From assembly GCA_003695835.1 (NCBI GenBank), contig RFHN01000006.1, positions 1 to 16,688 on the forward strand: a DNA stretch of 16,688 nucleotides, in the 5' to 3' direction. Below the pieces are notes generated by a model that saw only the letters and a program-made list of their open reading frames with translations, was not told where the DNA came from and did not search any database. Positions within the stretch are counted from its first letter, which is position 1; every line of letters starts with the position of its first letter. The position numbers were made by a program, and so were the translations under genes. Of this stretch, positions 6,846 to 14,399 are shown in pieces. The stretch comes from Armatimonadota bacterium (lineage in GTDB: Bacteria; Armatimonadota; Fimbriimonadia; Fimbriimonadales; ATM1).

Positions 6846-9140
6846 ATGCCTGACTTGAAAAGCGCCACAGTAGGTCCCAGGCTCGGTCTGGTAAGTACCT
6901 ACGTCCCGAGGCACTGCGGCTTGGCGACATTCTCCAAGGACGTAGTCGAGAACTACCGTCCCGAGCCGGGTCGAAGAAAGGGGAAGGCGGTCGTCGTCGC
7001 CATTTCGGACGAAGCGGGCGAGAGGGCGTATCCCCAAGAAGTCGGCTTCGAGATCCGGAAGCAGGTTCGAGAGGACTACTTGGTAGCTGCTGAATACTTG
7101 AACCGCGCTCCGGTGGACGTGGTGAGCATTCAGCACGAGTACGGCATCTTCGGTGGCCCGGACGGCGAGTACGTCTTGGATTTGGCGAACAACCTTCGGA
7201 AGCCGATCCTGCTGACCCTCCACACAGTCCTGCGCGAGCCGAGCGAGAATCAGCGCCGTGTTCTGGCGTTGCTCTGCCGGGTGGCGACCGTCGTAATTGT
7301 GCTCGCGAAGTCGGCGATCCCCCTTCTCAAGGAGATTTATGGTTGCGATCCGGAACGGATCGTCCACGTCCCTCACGGCGCCCCCGACTTGCCGTTTTCC
7401 GATCCCGAGTTTTTCAAAGAGTCGCACGACCTGACGGGCAAGGACGTGATCATGACGTTTGGGTTGCTGGGCCCGGGCAAGGGGATCGAGATGGCGCTGG
7501 ATGCTATCGCCTTGCTCGTGAAGGATCATCCGAACGTCGTCTACCTTGTCGTGGGAGCGACGCACCCCGAGCTTCTCAAACACGAAGGCGAAAAGTACAG
7601 AGAGAGCCTCGAACGGAGGGTCCGGGAACTGGGCATCGAGGAACACGTCCAGTTCGTAAACAAGTACTTGACGCAGCAGGAGGTGGAGGAGTACCTCCAG
7701 ATGGCGGACGTCTACCTGGCGCCGTACCCTGGCGCGCAGCAGATCGCTTCCGGCCCGCTCACGTTTAGCCTGGCGGCAGGGAAGGCGGTGGTCGCCACTC
7801 CCTTCGTAGCAGCGGAGGAATTGCTGGCTGACGGTAGGGGCGTCATCACGCCGTTCAACGACCCGAAGACCCTCGCGGAGAATCTGAAGAAGATCCTGGA
7901 TGATCCTGTCGAGCGCGTCGTCATGCGCAAGAAGGCGTATAAGTTCGGCCGATCGCTGACTTGGCCGAGCGTCGGTGCCCGCTACTATGCCATCGCGAAC
8001 GAACTGTTGCTCGGTCTGCGCAAGCTGAACGTTCCGCCAAGGATCGCCCGCGAGCGAACGGTTGACTGGGGCTACTTTGAGGCGCTCTATGGAGATGCCG
8101 GCATTTTCCAACACGCCAAGTTCGGCGTGCCTGATCGAAACCATGGTTATTGTTCGGATGACAACGCCCGTGCAGTCGTGTTGCTTTGTAATGAATGGTG
8201 CATGAACGGCGATTCATTCGTCTTGCCGTACTTGCGAAAGTCCATCTCGTATCTGTACCACGCCTATAATCCGAAGAATGAACGGCTTCGGAACTTCATG
8301 AGCTTTGCGGGAGAGTGGTTGGACAAGGCGGGCTCCGAGGACTGCCACGGTCGCGGCGTTTGGGCGGCCGGTGTTGCGTCTGCCTTCGGCCCTGAAATCG
8401 TCGCCCGCGAGGTGGCGTTCGAACTGTTCCATTTGTTGCTGCCTCGATTGGATCGTTTCACCTCGCCCCGCGCTTGGGCGTTCGCCTTACTCGGCATTAC
8501 GGCGTATCTGGAGAGATACAGCGGCGACCTCCACGTGCAAAAAACCGGCAAGAACCTGGCAATGCGGTTGGCGGAGCGCTATGAGAAGACCGCGGACGAG
8601 GATTGGCGGTGGTTCGAAACAGTCTTGTCCTACGATAACGCCCGTCTCAGCGAGGCGATGATCGCCGCTTCCGCTTGGTGCGAGGATGAGCGGATGCTGC
8701 GCTTCGGGCTCGAATCGCTGGAATGGCTCTTCGAGGTTTGCGAAGGTCCGGCGGGATGCCTCTCTCTGGTCGGCAGCAATGGTTGGTACAAGAAGGGCGG
8801 GATCAAGGCTCGGTTTGATCAGCAGCCGGTGGACGCCGCCGCAATGCTGGCGGCCGCGAAGCGCGCCTTCGAGCGGACTGACGACCCCAAGTGGCTCGCG
8901 CGAATGGAGATGGCTTACGAATGGTTCCTCGGGCGAAACGAATTGGGCCTGTGCTTGGTGGAACTCGGGAGTGGCGGTTGTCGCGACGGCCTGACCGCGG
9001 TCGGCGTCAACGAGAACATGGGAGCCGAATCTACGCTGTCCTGGCTCATGGCCCACGCAGATATGCAGGAGATTCGAACCTGTGTCACGAGGGATGAAAG
9101 CGCGGTGGTGGAACAGGGAGCGGCAAAAACGATAAACTAA
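6846..9140 (+). CDS. Two-domain protein: GT4 glycosyltransferase plus helical (alpha/alpha)6-like domain
   Basis: 764 residues. Residues 1-390 are a GT-B fold family 4 transferase: GLVSTYVPRHCGLATFSKD (14-32), IQHEYGIFGG (95-104), VPHG (175-178), TFGLLGPGKGIEMALDAI (204-221) and ADVYLAPY (287-294). At the usual E-x7-E donor site it reads ASGPLTFSLAAGKAVVAT (301-318), so the canonical glutamates are absent. Residues 400-764 form a second, all-helical-looking domain with DRNHGYCSDDNARA (430-443), DWRWFE (586-591), LSYDNARLSEAMIAAS, RFDQQPVDAAAM (656-666) and VNENMGAEST. It recalls (alpha/alpha)6-barrel sugar enzymes of the epimerase/glycosidase type. The likely role is synthesis of a mannoside or a related surface or storage glycan, partnered with GH130. 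The ATG at 6846 starts the domain properly, though no Shine-Dalgarno sequence is seen. RNase J begins four bases after the stop. Confidence 0.9.
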   Translation: MPDLKSATVGPRLGLVSTYVPRHCGLATFSKDVVENYRPEPGRRKGKAVVVAISDEAGERAYPQEVGFEIRKQVREDYLVAAEYLNRAPVDVVSIQHEYGIFGGPDGEYVLDLANNLRKPILLTLHTVLREPSENQRRVLALLCRVATVVIVLAKSAIPLLKEIYGCDPERIVHVPHGAPDLPFSDPEFFKESHDLTGKDVIMTFGLLGPGKGIEMALDAIALLVKDHPNVVYLVVGATHPELLKHEGEKYRESLERRVRELGIEEHVQFVNKYLTQQEVEEYLQMADVYLAPYPGAQQIASGPLTFSLAAGKAVVATPFVAAEELLADGRGVITPFNDPKTLAENLKKILDDPVERVVMRKKAYKFGRSLTWPSVGARYYAIANELLLGLRKLNVPPRIARERTVDWGYFEALYGDAGIFQHAKFGVPDRNHGYCSDDNARAVVLLCNEWCMNGDSFVLPYLRKSISYLYHAYNPKNERLRNFMSFAGEWLDKAGSEDCHGRGVWAAGVASAFGPEIVAREVAFELFHLLLPRLDRFTSPRAWAFALLGITAYLERYSGDLHVQKTGKNLAMRLAERYEKTADEDWRWFETVLSYDNARLSEAMIAASAWCEDERMLRFGLESLEWLFEVCEGPAGCLSLVGSNGWYKKGGIKARFDQQPVDAAAMLAAAKRAFERTDDPKWLARMEMAYEWFLGRNELGLCLVELGSGGCRDGLTAVGVNENMGAESTLSWLMAHADMQEIRTCVTRDESAVVEQGAAKTIN

Positions 9141-9144
9141 CGGC

Positions 9145-10791
9145 GTGTCCCAAGTTTCTATCGTACCATTAGGCGGCGCCGGCGAGATCGGCAAGAACAT
9201 GACCGTCCTTCAAGAGGGCGGCGAAATGATCGTCGTAGACGCTGGTCTCTCTTTTCCCACGGAGGAGATGCACGGCGTAGATATCGTAATCCCTGATACT
9301 ACATTCCTTCGCGAAAACAAAGAGAAGATCGCCGGCATCATCCTCACGCACGGGCATGAAGATCATATTGGCGCCTTGCCCTACATCCTCCCCGAGCTGG
9401 ACGTTCCCGTTTATGGCACCGAGCTAACGCTGATGCTTCTCACGCGCAAGTTGGTGGACCGCGCAACCGGTTATTCGCCAAAAACGCACGTATTGGAACC
9501 GAAGAAGAAGGTTCGAGTGGGTCATTTCGAAATCGAGCCGATCCACGTAACCCACAGCTTGCCTCAGTCCTGCGCCATCGCCGTCTGGACGGGCCTCGGC
9601 ATCGTGCTCTTCTCCGGCGACTTCAAGTTCGATTTCACACCGATTGACGGCAGGCTTTCGGACATCGCCCGATTCGGCGAGTTGGGAGACGAGGGCGTTG
9701 TAGCGCTGCTGACGGACTGTACGAACGTGGAGTTCCGCGGTTGGAGCCCCAGCGAGCGAACGGTCCGCGCGGGATTCGAGCGCGTCTTCCGGGAGGCGAC
9801 CGGACGCATCTTGATCACGACCTTTGCTTCGAACCTGCACCGGATTCAGCAAGCGATGGACGTGTCTCGCGAGTTCAGGCGAAAAGTGGCCGTGGTGGGG
9901 CGGAGCATGGAACAGACGGTTCGCATCGGCCTGCACATGGGGATCCTGCATGACCCAGGCGAGGTCTTGATTTCCGCTGATGAAGTGGACGACTACAAGG
10001 ACCGCGAGGTGACGCTTCTGGTCACCGGTAGCCAAGGCGAGCCGATGGCCGCCCTCAGCCGAATTGCGATGGACAACCACCGACTGGTCACGCTCCACGA
10101 AGGGGACACGGTGGTCTATTCGGCTCGCCCGATTCCCGGTAACGAATCGGCGATCTATCAGACGATCAACAGACTCTACCGCGGCGGCGCGAAGGTCGTG
10201 TTTGGACAGGAAGAGGGCGTCCACGTCAGTGGACACGGCTACGCAGAAGAGCTCCGGCTGCTCGTCAATCTGACCCGTCCCGACTACATCATTCCCGTGC
10301 ACGGCGAGCCGCGCCATGTATATCACTACTTTGATATCGTTGCGCCGATGGGCTACGGGGAGGAAAACATCGTGGTCATGGAGAACGGGATGGAGCTTCT
10401 CATCGAGAAGGGAGGAGCGAAGTTCGCGGGACGTGTGCCTTGCGGAAGGGTTCTCGTGGACACGGCGGCGGTTTCCGATGTGCCCGAGGAGACGATCCGC
10501 GACCGGAGCGCCTTGGCGCGAGAGGGTGTCGTGGTGATTACCGTCGCCATTGATTCCGATGCGGGACAGGTGATCGGCGAACCCGAAATCAGCGCGCGCG
10601 GGCTGCTGACCAACGACGGCGAGCTGAACGAACTCAAGGATGTCCTGAAGAAGAAGCTGTCGAATGCATCGTTGGCGGACCTGAAGGATCCGAAGGGCGT
10701 AGAGCTGGTTCTCGACGATTCGGCGCGCCACTACCTCCGGAAGCGTTTGCGGAAATTCCCGCTTGTGCTGACGTCCGTCGTTGACGTTTAG
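9145..10791 (+). CDS. rnj: Ribonuclease J (metallo-beta-lactamase/beta-CASP ribonuclease)
   Basis: Acts as an endoribonuclease and 5'-3' exoribonuclease in mRNA decay and rRNA/RNA maturation. The 548 residues are close to the usual 550-560. Motifs in order: PLGGAGEIGKNM (8-19), the zinc-binding HGHEDH (H69, H71, D73, H74), H137 in VTHSLP, D159 in SGDFKFD, the beta-CASP domain with TTFASNLHRI (225-234) and TGSQGEP (294-300), VSGHG (H364), PVHGEPRH (H386, H391), and the C-terminal domain from about 450. All expected metal ligands are present. The start is GTG at 9145, because the conserved N-terminal strand SQVSIVPLGG begins right there; no nearby Shine-Dalgarno sequence is visible, so translation may be coupled to the GT4 gene ending four bases upstream. 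The stop overlaps the stop of the convergent PerM-family gene by four bases. Confidence 0.97.
   Translation: MSQVSIVPLGGAGEIGKNMTVLQEGGEMIVVDAGLSFPTEEMHGVDIVIPDTTFLRENKEKIAGIILTHGHEDHIGALPYILPELDVPVYGTELTLMLLTRKLVDRATGYSPKTHVLEPKKKVRVGHFEIEPIHVTHSLPQSCAIAVWTGLGIVLFSGDFKFDFTPIDGRLSDIARFGELGDEGVVALLTDCTNVEFRGWSPSERTVRAGFERVFREATGRILITTFASNLHRIQQAMDVSREFRRKVAVVGRSMEQTVRIGLHMGILHDPGEVLISADEVDDYKDREVTLLVTGSQGEPMAALSRIAMDNHRLVTLHEGDTVVYSARPIPGNESAIYQTINRLYRGGAKVVFGQEEGVHVSGHGYAEELRLLVNLTRPDYIIPVHGEPRHVYHYFDIVAPMGYGEENIVVMENGMELLIEKGGAKFAGRVPCGRVLVDTAAVSDVPEETIRDRSALAREGVVVITVAIDSDAGQVIGEPEISARGLLTNDGELNELKDVLKKKLSNASLADLKDPKGVELVLDDSARHYLRKRLRKFPLVLTSVVDV
10788..10791. other. Shared tail-to-tail stop overlap (RNase J / PerM-family gene)
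   Basis: The bases TTAG serve as TAG on the plus strand (10789-10791) and TAA on the minus strand (10790-10788). No terminator hairpin can exist between the two genes, so their transcripts probably overlap at the 3' ends. Confidence 0.85.
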
Positions 10792-11873
10792 GAATCTGCG
10801 CTGGCTTCCGCGCTTCCTCCAGCAGCGTCTCCGTGCGCCTCGGCCGCCTGTCGCGCCATCTCACGAAGGATCTGGGCAGCGCCGATCGCGACGATGAGGA
10901 CGACAGGGCCCACGATGACACCCACCGGCCCGAGCGTGACGATCCCACCCAGAAACGCAAAGAACACGGGGGCCGGGTGTAGCTTGATGCGCGAGCTGAT
11001 AATGAGCGGCTTCAGCACGGTGTCGATCTGTCCGACGATAAGCACGCCTACGGCAACGAGGATCAGCGCTTTCGTGTACTGTCCCTGGGATGCAAGAAGG
11101 ATTGCGATCGGAACCCAGAGAACCGGCGCGCCCGCCATCGGCACCATGGCCAGCAGGATCGAGAGCAAGGTCAGCAGGAACGGAAACGGCACGCCGAGAA
11201 GCCAATAGGCGATGCCGATGACCGAGCCCTGCAAGATCGCGACGAGGACCACGCCCAAGAACGTGGCGTGAACCATATCATACACCGAATCCAAAACGCG
11301 CTGCGCCTGATCGCGCTCGAGAGGGATCAGTTCGAGTGCGGGAATCTGAAGTTTTCGCCCGTCTCGCAGCAAGAAGAAGAAGAGAATGGTGCCGAACACG
11401 AAGTTCAGGACGACGCGAACACCCGTTGCGAGGAATTGCCCAGTTTGTTGCTGCAGCGACTCGGCCCAGCGGTCAGCCATCGTCTTCAGGCTGAGGTCGG
11501 TAAAGCCGATCTGTTGAGCGTACGGGCGAAGGATCCTGTCCGCCTCCGCAATCAGCTCCGGGACGCTCATCGGTTTGTTGCTTCCGTCGCCTTGGACGAC
11601 GAGAGAGGCGACCGATCTCAGCTCGCCGTAAAAGAGCAGGCCCGTTAGCACTAACGGCCCGATGACGAAGAGGATCGCGCCCAGCGTGGAGACGATTGCG
11701 CCGATGGTGTCACCGTATCGGGCGGCGATTCGGCAATGAAGAGGATACACGATAATCGCCAGGGTGATCGCCCAAACTGCTGCCTGCCAGAACGGCCGCA
11801 TCATGTAGAGAATGAGTACCAGAATAACCAGACAAATCAGTCCGAAGGCAAAGTTGCGGTACCGTTCGATCAT
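10788..11873 (-). CDS. AI-2E transporter/PerM-family (UPF0118) membrane protein
   Basis: Integral membrane protein of 361 residues, probably a permease or exporter; family members include TqsA (AI-2 export) and sodium/proton antiporter-like proteins, so the substrate here is unknown. The hydrophobic layout fits the family: two helices near residues 8-50, a long third one near 58-85, a soluble helical section, then about five more, including the ILFFFLLRDGRKL turn, the long VPFPFLLTLLSILLAMVPMA segment and the signature DTVLKPLIIS. The ATG at 11873 is chosen over the upstream one at 11933 because GAGGAG (11880-11885) sits six bases before it and the family's N-terminus starts here; the longer form would overlap fabH by 50 bases. 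It is the last gene of the acs-fabH operon and ends in a four-base overlap with the RNase J stop, leaving no room for a terminator. Confidence 0.92.
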   Translation of the reverse strand: MIERYRNFAFGLICLVILVLILYMMRPFWQAAVWAITLAIIVYPLHCRIAARYGDTIGAIVSTLGAILFVIGPLVLTGLLFYGELRSVASLVVQGDGSNKPMSVPELIAEADRILRPYAQQIGFTDLSLKTMADRWAESLQQQTGQFLATGVRVVLNFVFGTILFFFLLRDGRKLQIPALELIPLERDQAQRVLDSVYDMVHATFLGVVLVAILQGSVIGIAYWLLGVPFPFLLTLLSILLAMVPMAGAPVLWVPIAILLASQGQYTKALILVAVGVLIVGQIDTVLKPLIISSRIKLHPAPVFFAFLGGIVTLGPVGVIVGPVVLIVAIGAAQILREMARQAAEAHGDAAGGSAEASADS

Positions 11874-11879
11874 CGCGGT

Positions 11880-11885
11880 CTCCTC
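11880..11885 (-). promoter_or_regulatory. Ribosome-binding site of the PerM-family gene, overlapping the fabH stop
   Basis: GAGGAG on the minus strand lies six bases before the ATG at 11873. Its 5' bases are inside the fabH TGA (11884-11886), so ribosomes finishing fabH sit directly on it. This decides the start. Confidence 0.75.
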
Positions 11886-12864
11886 ACCAGCGGATGAGGT
11901 TCGCCCCCCAGACCAGCCCGGCGCCGAACCCAACGGTCATCACGAGGTCGCCCTTCTTAAGCGCGCCCTCTGCCTCTGCTTCGTAGAGCGCGACCGGAAT
12001 GCTGCCGGCGCCCATGTTCCCGTACTTCTGAACGTTGACAAAAACGCGCTCCATCGGCAGGCCGAGGTGTTCTGCGGCGGCCGTGATGATTCGGAGATTC
12101 GCTTGGTGCGGACAAAAGAGGGTTACGTCGTCCGCCGTCAGCCCGGCCTTTTCCAAGACCTTGTGACAACTGTCTGCCATGGCGCGGACCGCAAAGCGAA
12201 AGACCTCCTTGCCCGCCATGTACAACGTGGAACACTTGCCTTCGGACTGCGGACGACTCGGCGGATAGAGAGAGCCACCCTTTTCGATCTTGATGTGTTT
12301 TGCTCCCGAACCATCCGAGAGCATCACCGTCGCGACGATCCCTCGGTCTTCCTCCGTTGCCTCCATGTACGCTGCGCCGCCGCCGTCGCCAAAGAGGACG
12401 CAAGTAGAGCGGTCCGACCAATCGACGAAATGTGTGAGGGTATCCACTCCGACCACGACGGCATTCCGGATCGTTCCGTTTCGAATCATCGAGGATGCGA
12501 CTTCAGCCGCGTAGATGAAACCCGCGCAGGCTGCGCCCACGTCGAAGGCGCCTGCGTTCTTCGCCCCGATCCGTTCCTGAATCAAGCACGCCGTACCGGG
12601 GAAGAGGTGGTCGCCCGTAACGGTGGCGCAGATAACCATATCAACGTCTTCAGGGTTGACGCCGGCTCTCTTCAGCGCATCCGCCGCCGCGATCGCGCCG
12701 AAGTAGGACGAACTCTGCCCTGGCTCCGCCACGCGCCGCTCTTTGATGCCCGTACGCGTCTGGATCCACTCGTCCGAGGTTTCGACGATCTTTTCGAACT
12801 CCTCATTTGTCATTACGCGCTCGGCGACGGACATGGCGATGCTTTGGATGGCAGCGTTAGGCAT
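11884..12864 (-). CDS. fabH: Beta-ketoacyl-ACP synthase III
   Basis: Condenses acetyl-CoA (or a branched acyl-CoA) with malonyl-ACP to start fatty-acid synthesis in the cytoplasm. The 326 residues are a normal length. The catalytic triad is C113 in GAACAGF, H253 in CPHQANLRI and N283 in YGNMGAGS. Other signatures are TSDEWIQTRTGIKERR (29-44) and the C-terminal GFGAGLVWGA. The strand usually reading GxGxYLPE is SIAMSVAE here, a divergent N-terminus with the rest canonical. The ATG at 12864 overlaps the plsX stop by eight bases and has AAGGAG six bases upstream, so the start is well supported and translation is probably coupled to plsX. The priming acyl-CoA preference cannot be read from the sequence. 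Upstream acs would supply acetyl-CoA. Confidence 0.97.
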   Translation of the reverse strand: MPNAAIQSIAMSVAERVMTNEEFEKIVETSDEWIQTRTGIKERRVAEPGQSSSYFGAIAAADALKRAGVNPEDVDMVICATVTGDHLFPGTACLIQERIGAKNAGAFDVGAACAGFIYAAEVASSMIRNGTIRNAVVVGVDTLTHFVDWSDRSTCVLFGDGGGAAYMEATEEDRGIVATVMLSDGSGAKHIKIEKGGSLYPPSRPQSEGKCSTLYMAGKEVFRFAVRAMADSCHKVLEKAGLTADDVTLFCPHQANLRIITAAAEHLGLPMERVFVNVQKYGNMGAGSIPVALYEAEAEGALKKGDLVMTVGFGAGLVWGANLIRW

Positions 12865-13858
12865 TGACGGCTCCTTTCAATGTACAGGCTTTCTGTTCGA
12901 TTAGGTCCGTGAGGTGACGGACGTATCCTCGATGGGCGTTGAGAAGGGCGTTCCGAATCGCTTTCTCGTCGCTGTGGCCGTGACAGATGAAGCAGATCCC
13001 GTTCACGCCAAGCAGCGGAGCGCCCCCGATCTCGGCGTAGTCCATCTTGCGCTTCATGTCTTCCAGACCCTTCCGAAGCAACAAGAGAGGAAGGCGAAGG
13101 ATCGGGTTCTTCGGAACGGATTCCTTGAACATCTCCATCACGAAACTGCCGAGGCCTTCCGCGGTCTTCAAGAGCACGTTTCCAACAAACGCGTCGCAGA
13201 CAACGACATCCGCGCCTCCATGGAAAAGTGCCTTGCCTTCGATGTTTCCGGCAAAGTTCGGCAGATAAGCGGAGAACGCTTTGTACGCTTCCTTGGTGAG
13301 AGCGTTCCCCTTGCTCGGCTCTTCGCCGATGTTCAGCAAGGCGACTTTGGGCTGTTCGATCCCGAGAACAGCCTCGGCATACGCGGTCCCCATGACGGCA
13401 AACTCGAGCAGGTTCCGAACGCTCGCGTCCGGCGTTGCGCCACTGTCTATGAGAACGAACCGCTCTCTCCGGCTCGGCAGAATCGTGGCGATGGCGGGGC
13501 GAGAGATGCTCGGAGCGCACTTCCAGAACAAGTGGGCCGCCGCCGTGACTGCGCCGGTGTTCCCCGCGGAGACGAAGGCGTCTGCTTCGCCCGTCTTCAC
13601 CATCTTGGCGGCGACGACGAGGCTGGAGTCTTTCTTCCGTCGGACCGCGTTGGCCGGTTCCTCGCCCATTTCGATTTCGTTGGGCGCGTGAACGATTCGC
13701 ACGTTGGCAGGCGGGTTCGATGGCAGGTGACTCTGGATCGCGTCCTCTTTGCCCACGAGCAGTATCTCGCCTTGGATGTGCGGCGCAGCTTCGATGGCCC
13801 CGCGAACCGTCACGGAAGGCCCGAAGTCCCCGCCCATTGCGTCGAGGGCGATTTTCAT
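12857..13858 (-). CDS. plsX: Phosphate acyltransferase PlsX
   Basis: Converts acyl-ACP plus phosphate to acyl-phosphate for the PlsY route to lysophosphatidic acid; a peripheral membrane-associated enzyme. The 333 residues are typical. Landmarks are the N-terminal MKIALDAMGGDFGPSVTVRG, the FVSAGNTGAVTAAA segment, GNIEGKALFHGGADVVVCDAFVGNVLLKTAEG-type core motifs (given here only in part: the GGADVVVCDAFVGN stretch) and GVNGICFICHGHSD near the C-terminus. The ATG at 13858 starts the conserved first strand exactly and overlaps the yceD TGA in an ATGA junction; the longer open frame to 13996 would read through yceD and adds only non-conserved sequence. It is followed by fabH with an eight-base overlap. 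The yceD-plsX-fabH order is common, but rpmF is missing between the first two. Confidence 0.97.
   Translation of the reverse strand: MKIALDAMGGDFGPSVTVRGAIEAAPHIQGEILLVGKEDAIQSHLPSNPPANVRIVHAPNEIEMGEEPANAVRRKKDSSLVVAAKMVKTGEADAFVSAGNTGAVTAAAHLFWKCAPSISRPAIATILPSRRERFVLIDSGATPDASVRNLLEFAVMGTAYAEAVLGIEQPKVALLNIGEEPSKGNALTKEAYKAFSAYLPNFAGNIEGKALFHGGADVVVCDAFVGNVLLKTAEGLGSFVMEMFKESVPKNPILRLPLLLLRKGLEDMKRKMDYAEIGGAPLLGVNGICFICHGHSDEKAIRNALLNAHRGYVRHLTDLIEQKACTLKGAVNA
12871..12876 (-). promoter_or_regulatory. Ribosome-binding site of fabH
   Basis: AAGGAG on the minus strand lies six bases before the fabH ATG, inside the last codons of plsX. It supports the start that overlaps the plsX stop. Confidence 0.8.
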
Positions 13859-14376
13859 TCGGGCCTGTCGTCCTCCGCGTCGTCGAGTAGTTGCGAAAGT
13901 ACCTGGAATTCCGGTCTGCCTACAGGGATGCCATGATCCCACTCCACGCCTGGGCAGTCCTCCCGACAGAGAACGGAGTAGGGGATCTGCCCCCACAGGT
14001 CCTGTCGAATCAGCTCCTCCCAGATGAGGCTGTTTCCTCGAAACATGACGGCATCCTCTCCCGGAACGACGTGCGCCATGCCGCCCGATCCGTAACCCGC
14101 AGCCACTCCCTCGACCGGGAACTCCTCGCGAATCTCGAAGTCGAATTCCACCTCGACGGGGTCGTTACATCGCGCGCATTCGAGCACCATGGTGACGTGG
14201 CAAAGCCCTTCCACCAACAGCATGCTGCCGGTCGAAACCGCCGAGAGCTCCCCAACGATCGGCCGGACGAGGTCCAGGTCGTCTTCTTCCTCCAGGCTGG
14301 TCGAGACCTCGAGGTAGACCTTTCGACCGGGGTGTTGGAGGGCGTCGTTGAGGTCGAACAACTTGGGTCTGCGCAT
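13855..14376 (-). CDS. YceD/DUF177-family protein
   Basis: Member of the YceD family, associated in many bacteria with 23S rRNA/large-subunit ribosome accumulation and usually encoded just before rpmF. The product has 173 residues. The family's paired cysteine motif is visible as ECARCNDPVEVEFDF, and a second cysteine pair lies in CREDCPGVEW about 66 residues later; the third cysteine often found after DCxGL is absent. The acidic region DDLDLVRPIVGELSA and the signature LEEEDD precede the cysteines. The start is ATG at 14376, with GGGGTGAG seven bases upstream; a GTG at 14388 would add MSLA and is the alternative. It follows the coiled-coil gene by about 20 bases and overlaps plsX by four bases. 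Family membership is good; the precise role is not established here. Confidence 0.88.
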   Translation of the reverse strand: MRRPKLFDLNDALQHPGRKVYLEVSTSLEEEDDLDLVRPIVGELSAVSTGSMLLVEGLCHVTMVLECARCNDPVEVEFDFEIREEFPVEGVAAGYGSGGMAHVVPGEDAVMFRGNSLIWEELIRQDLWGQIPYSVLCREDCPGVEWDHGIPVGRPEFQVLSQLLDDAEDDRPE

Positions 14377-14399
14377 GGCGAGGCTCACCCCGCGCGAGT

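Noticed and set aside
6489..8144. 551-codon open frame on the minus strand across the GH130 and GT4 genes
   Set aside because: It lies antisense to two clear enzymes and its translation is rich in Arg/His/Asp/Val with no recognisable domain, as expected for the shadow frame of GC-rich coding DNA.
9071..9080. GGTTCGAATC on the minus strand, like a tRNA T-loop
   Set aside because: The flanking five-base segments do not pair, no acceptor or anticodon arms can be built, and it lies inside the GT4 coding region.
9424..10731. 435-codon open frame antisense to RNase J
   Set aside because: The plus strand carries every RNase J motif; the antisense translation has no domain pattern.
11874..11933. 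N-terminal extension of the PerM-family protein to 11933
   Set aside because: It overlaps the end of fabH and adds non-conserved Gly/Ser-rich sequence; the ATG at 11873 has a strong ribosome site.
11812..12867. 351-codon open frame antisense to fabH and into the PerM-family gene
   Set aside because: Shadow of fabH; the composition is Arg/His/Asp-rich and it matches no family I know.
12914..13936. 340-codon open frame antisense to plsX
   Set aside because: Shadow of plsX; no motif and no ribosome site.
13859..13996. N-terminal extension of PlsX to 13996
   Set aside because: It would read through yceD; the conserved PlsX start is MKIALDAMGGD at 13858 with a standard ATGA overlap.
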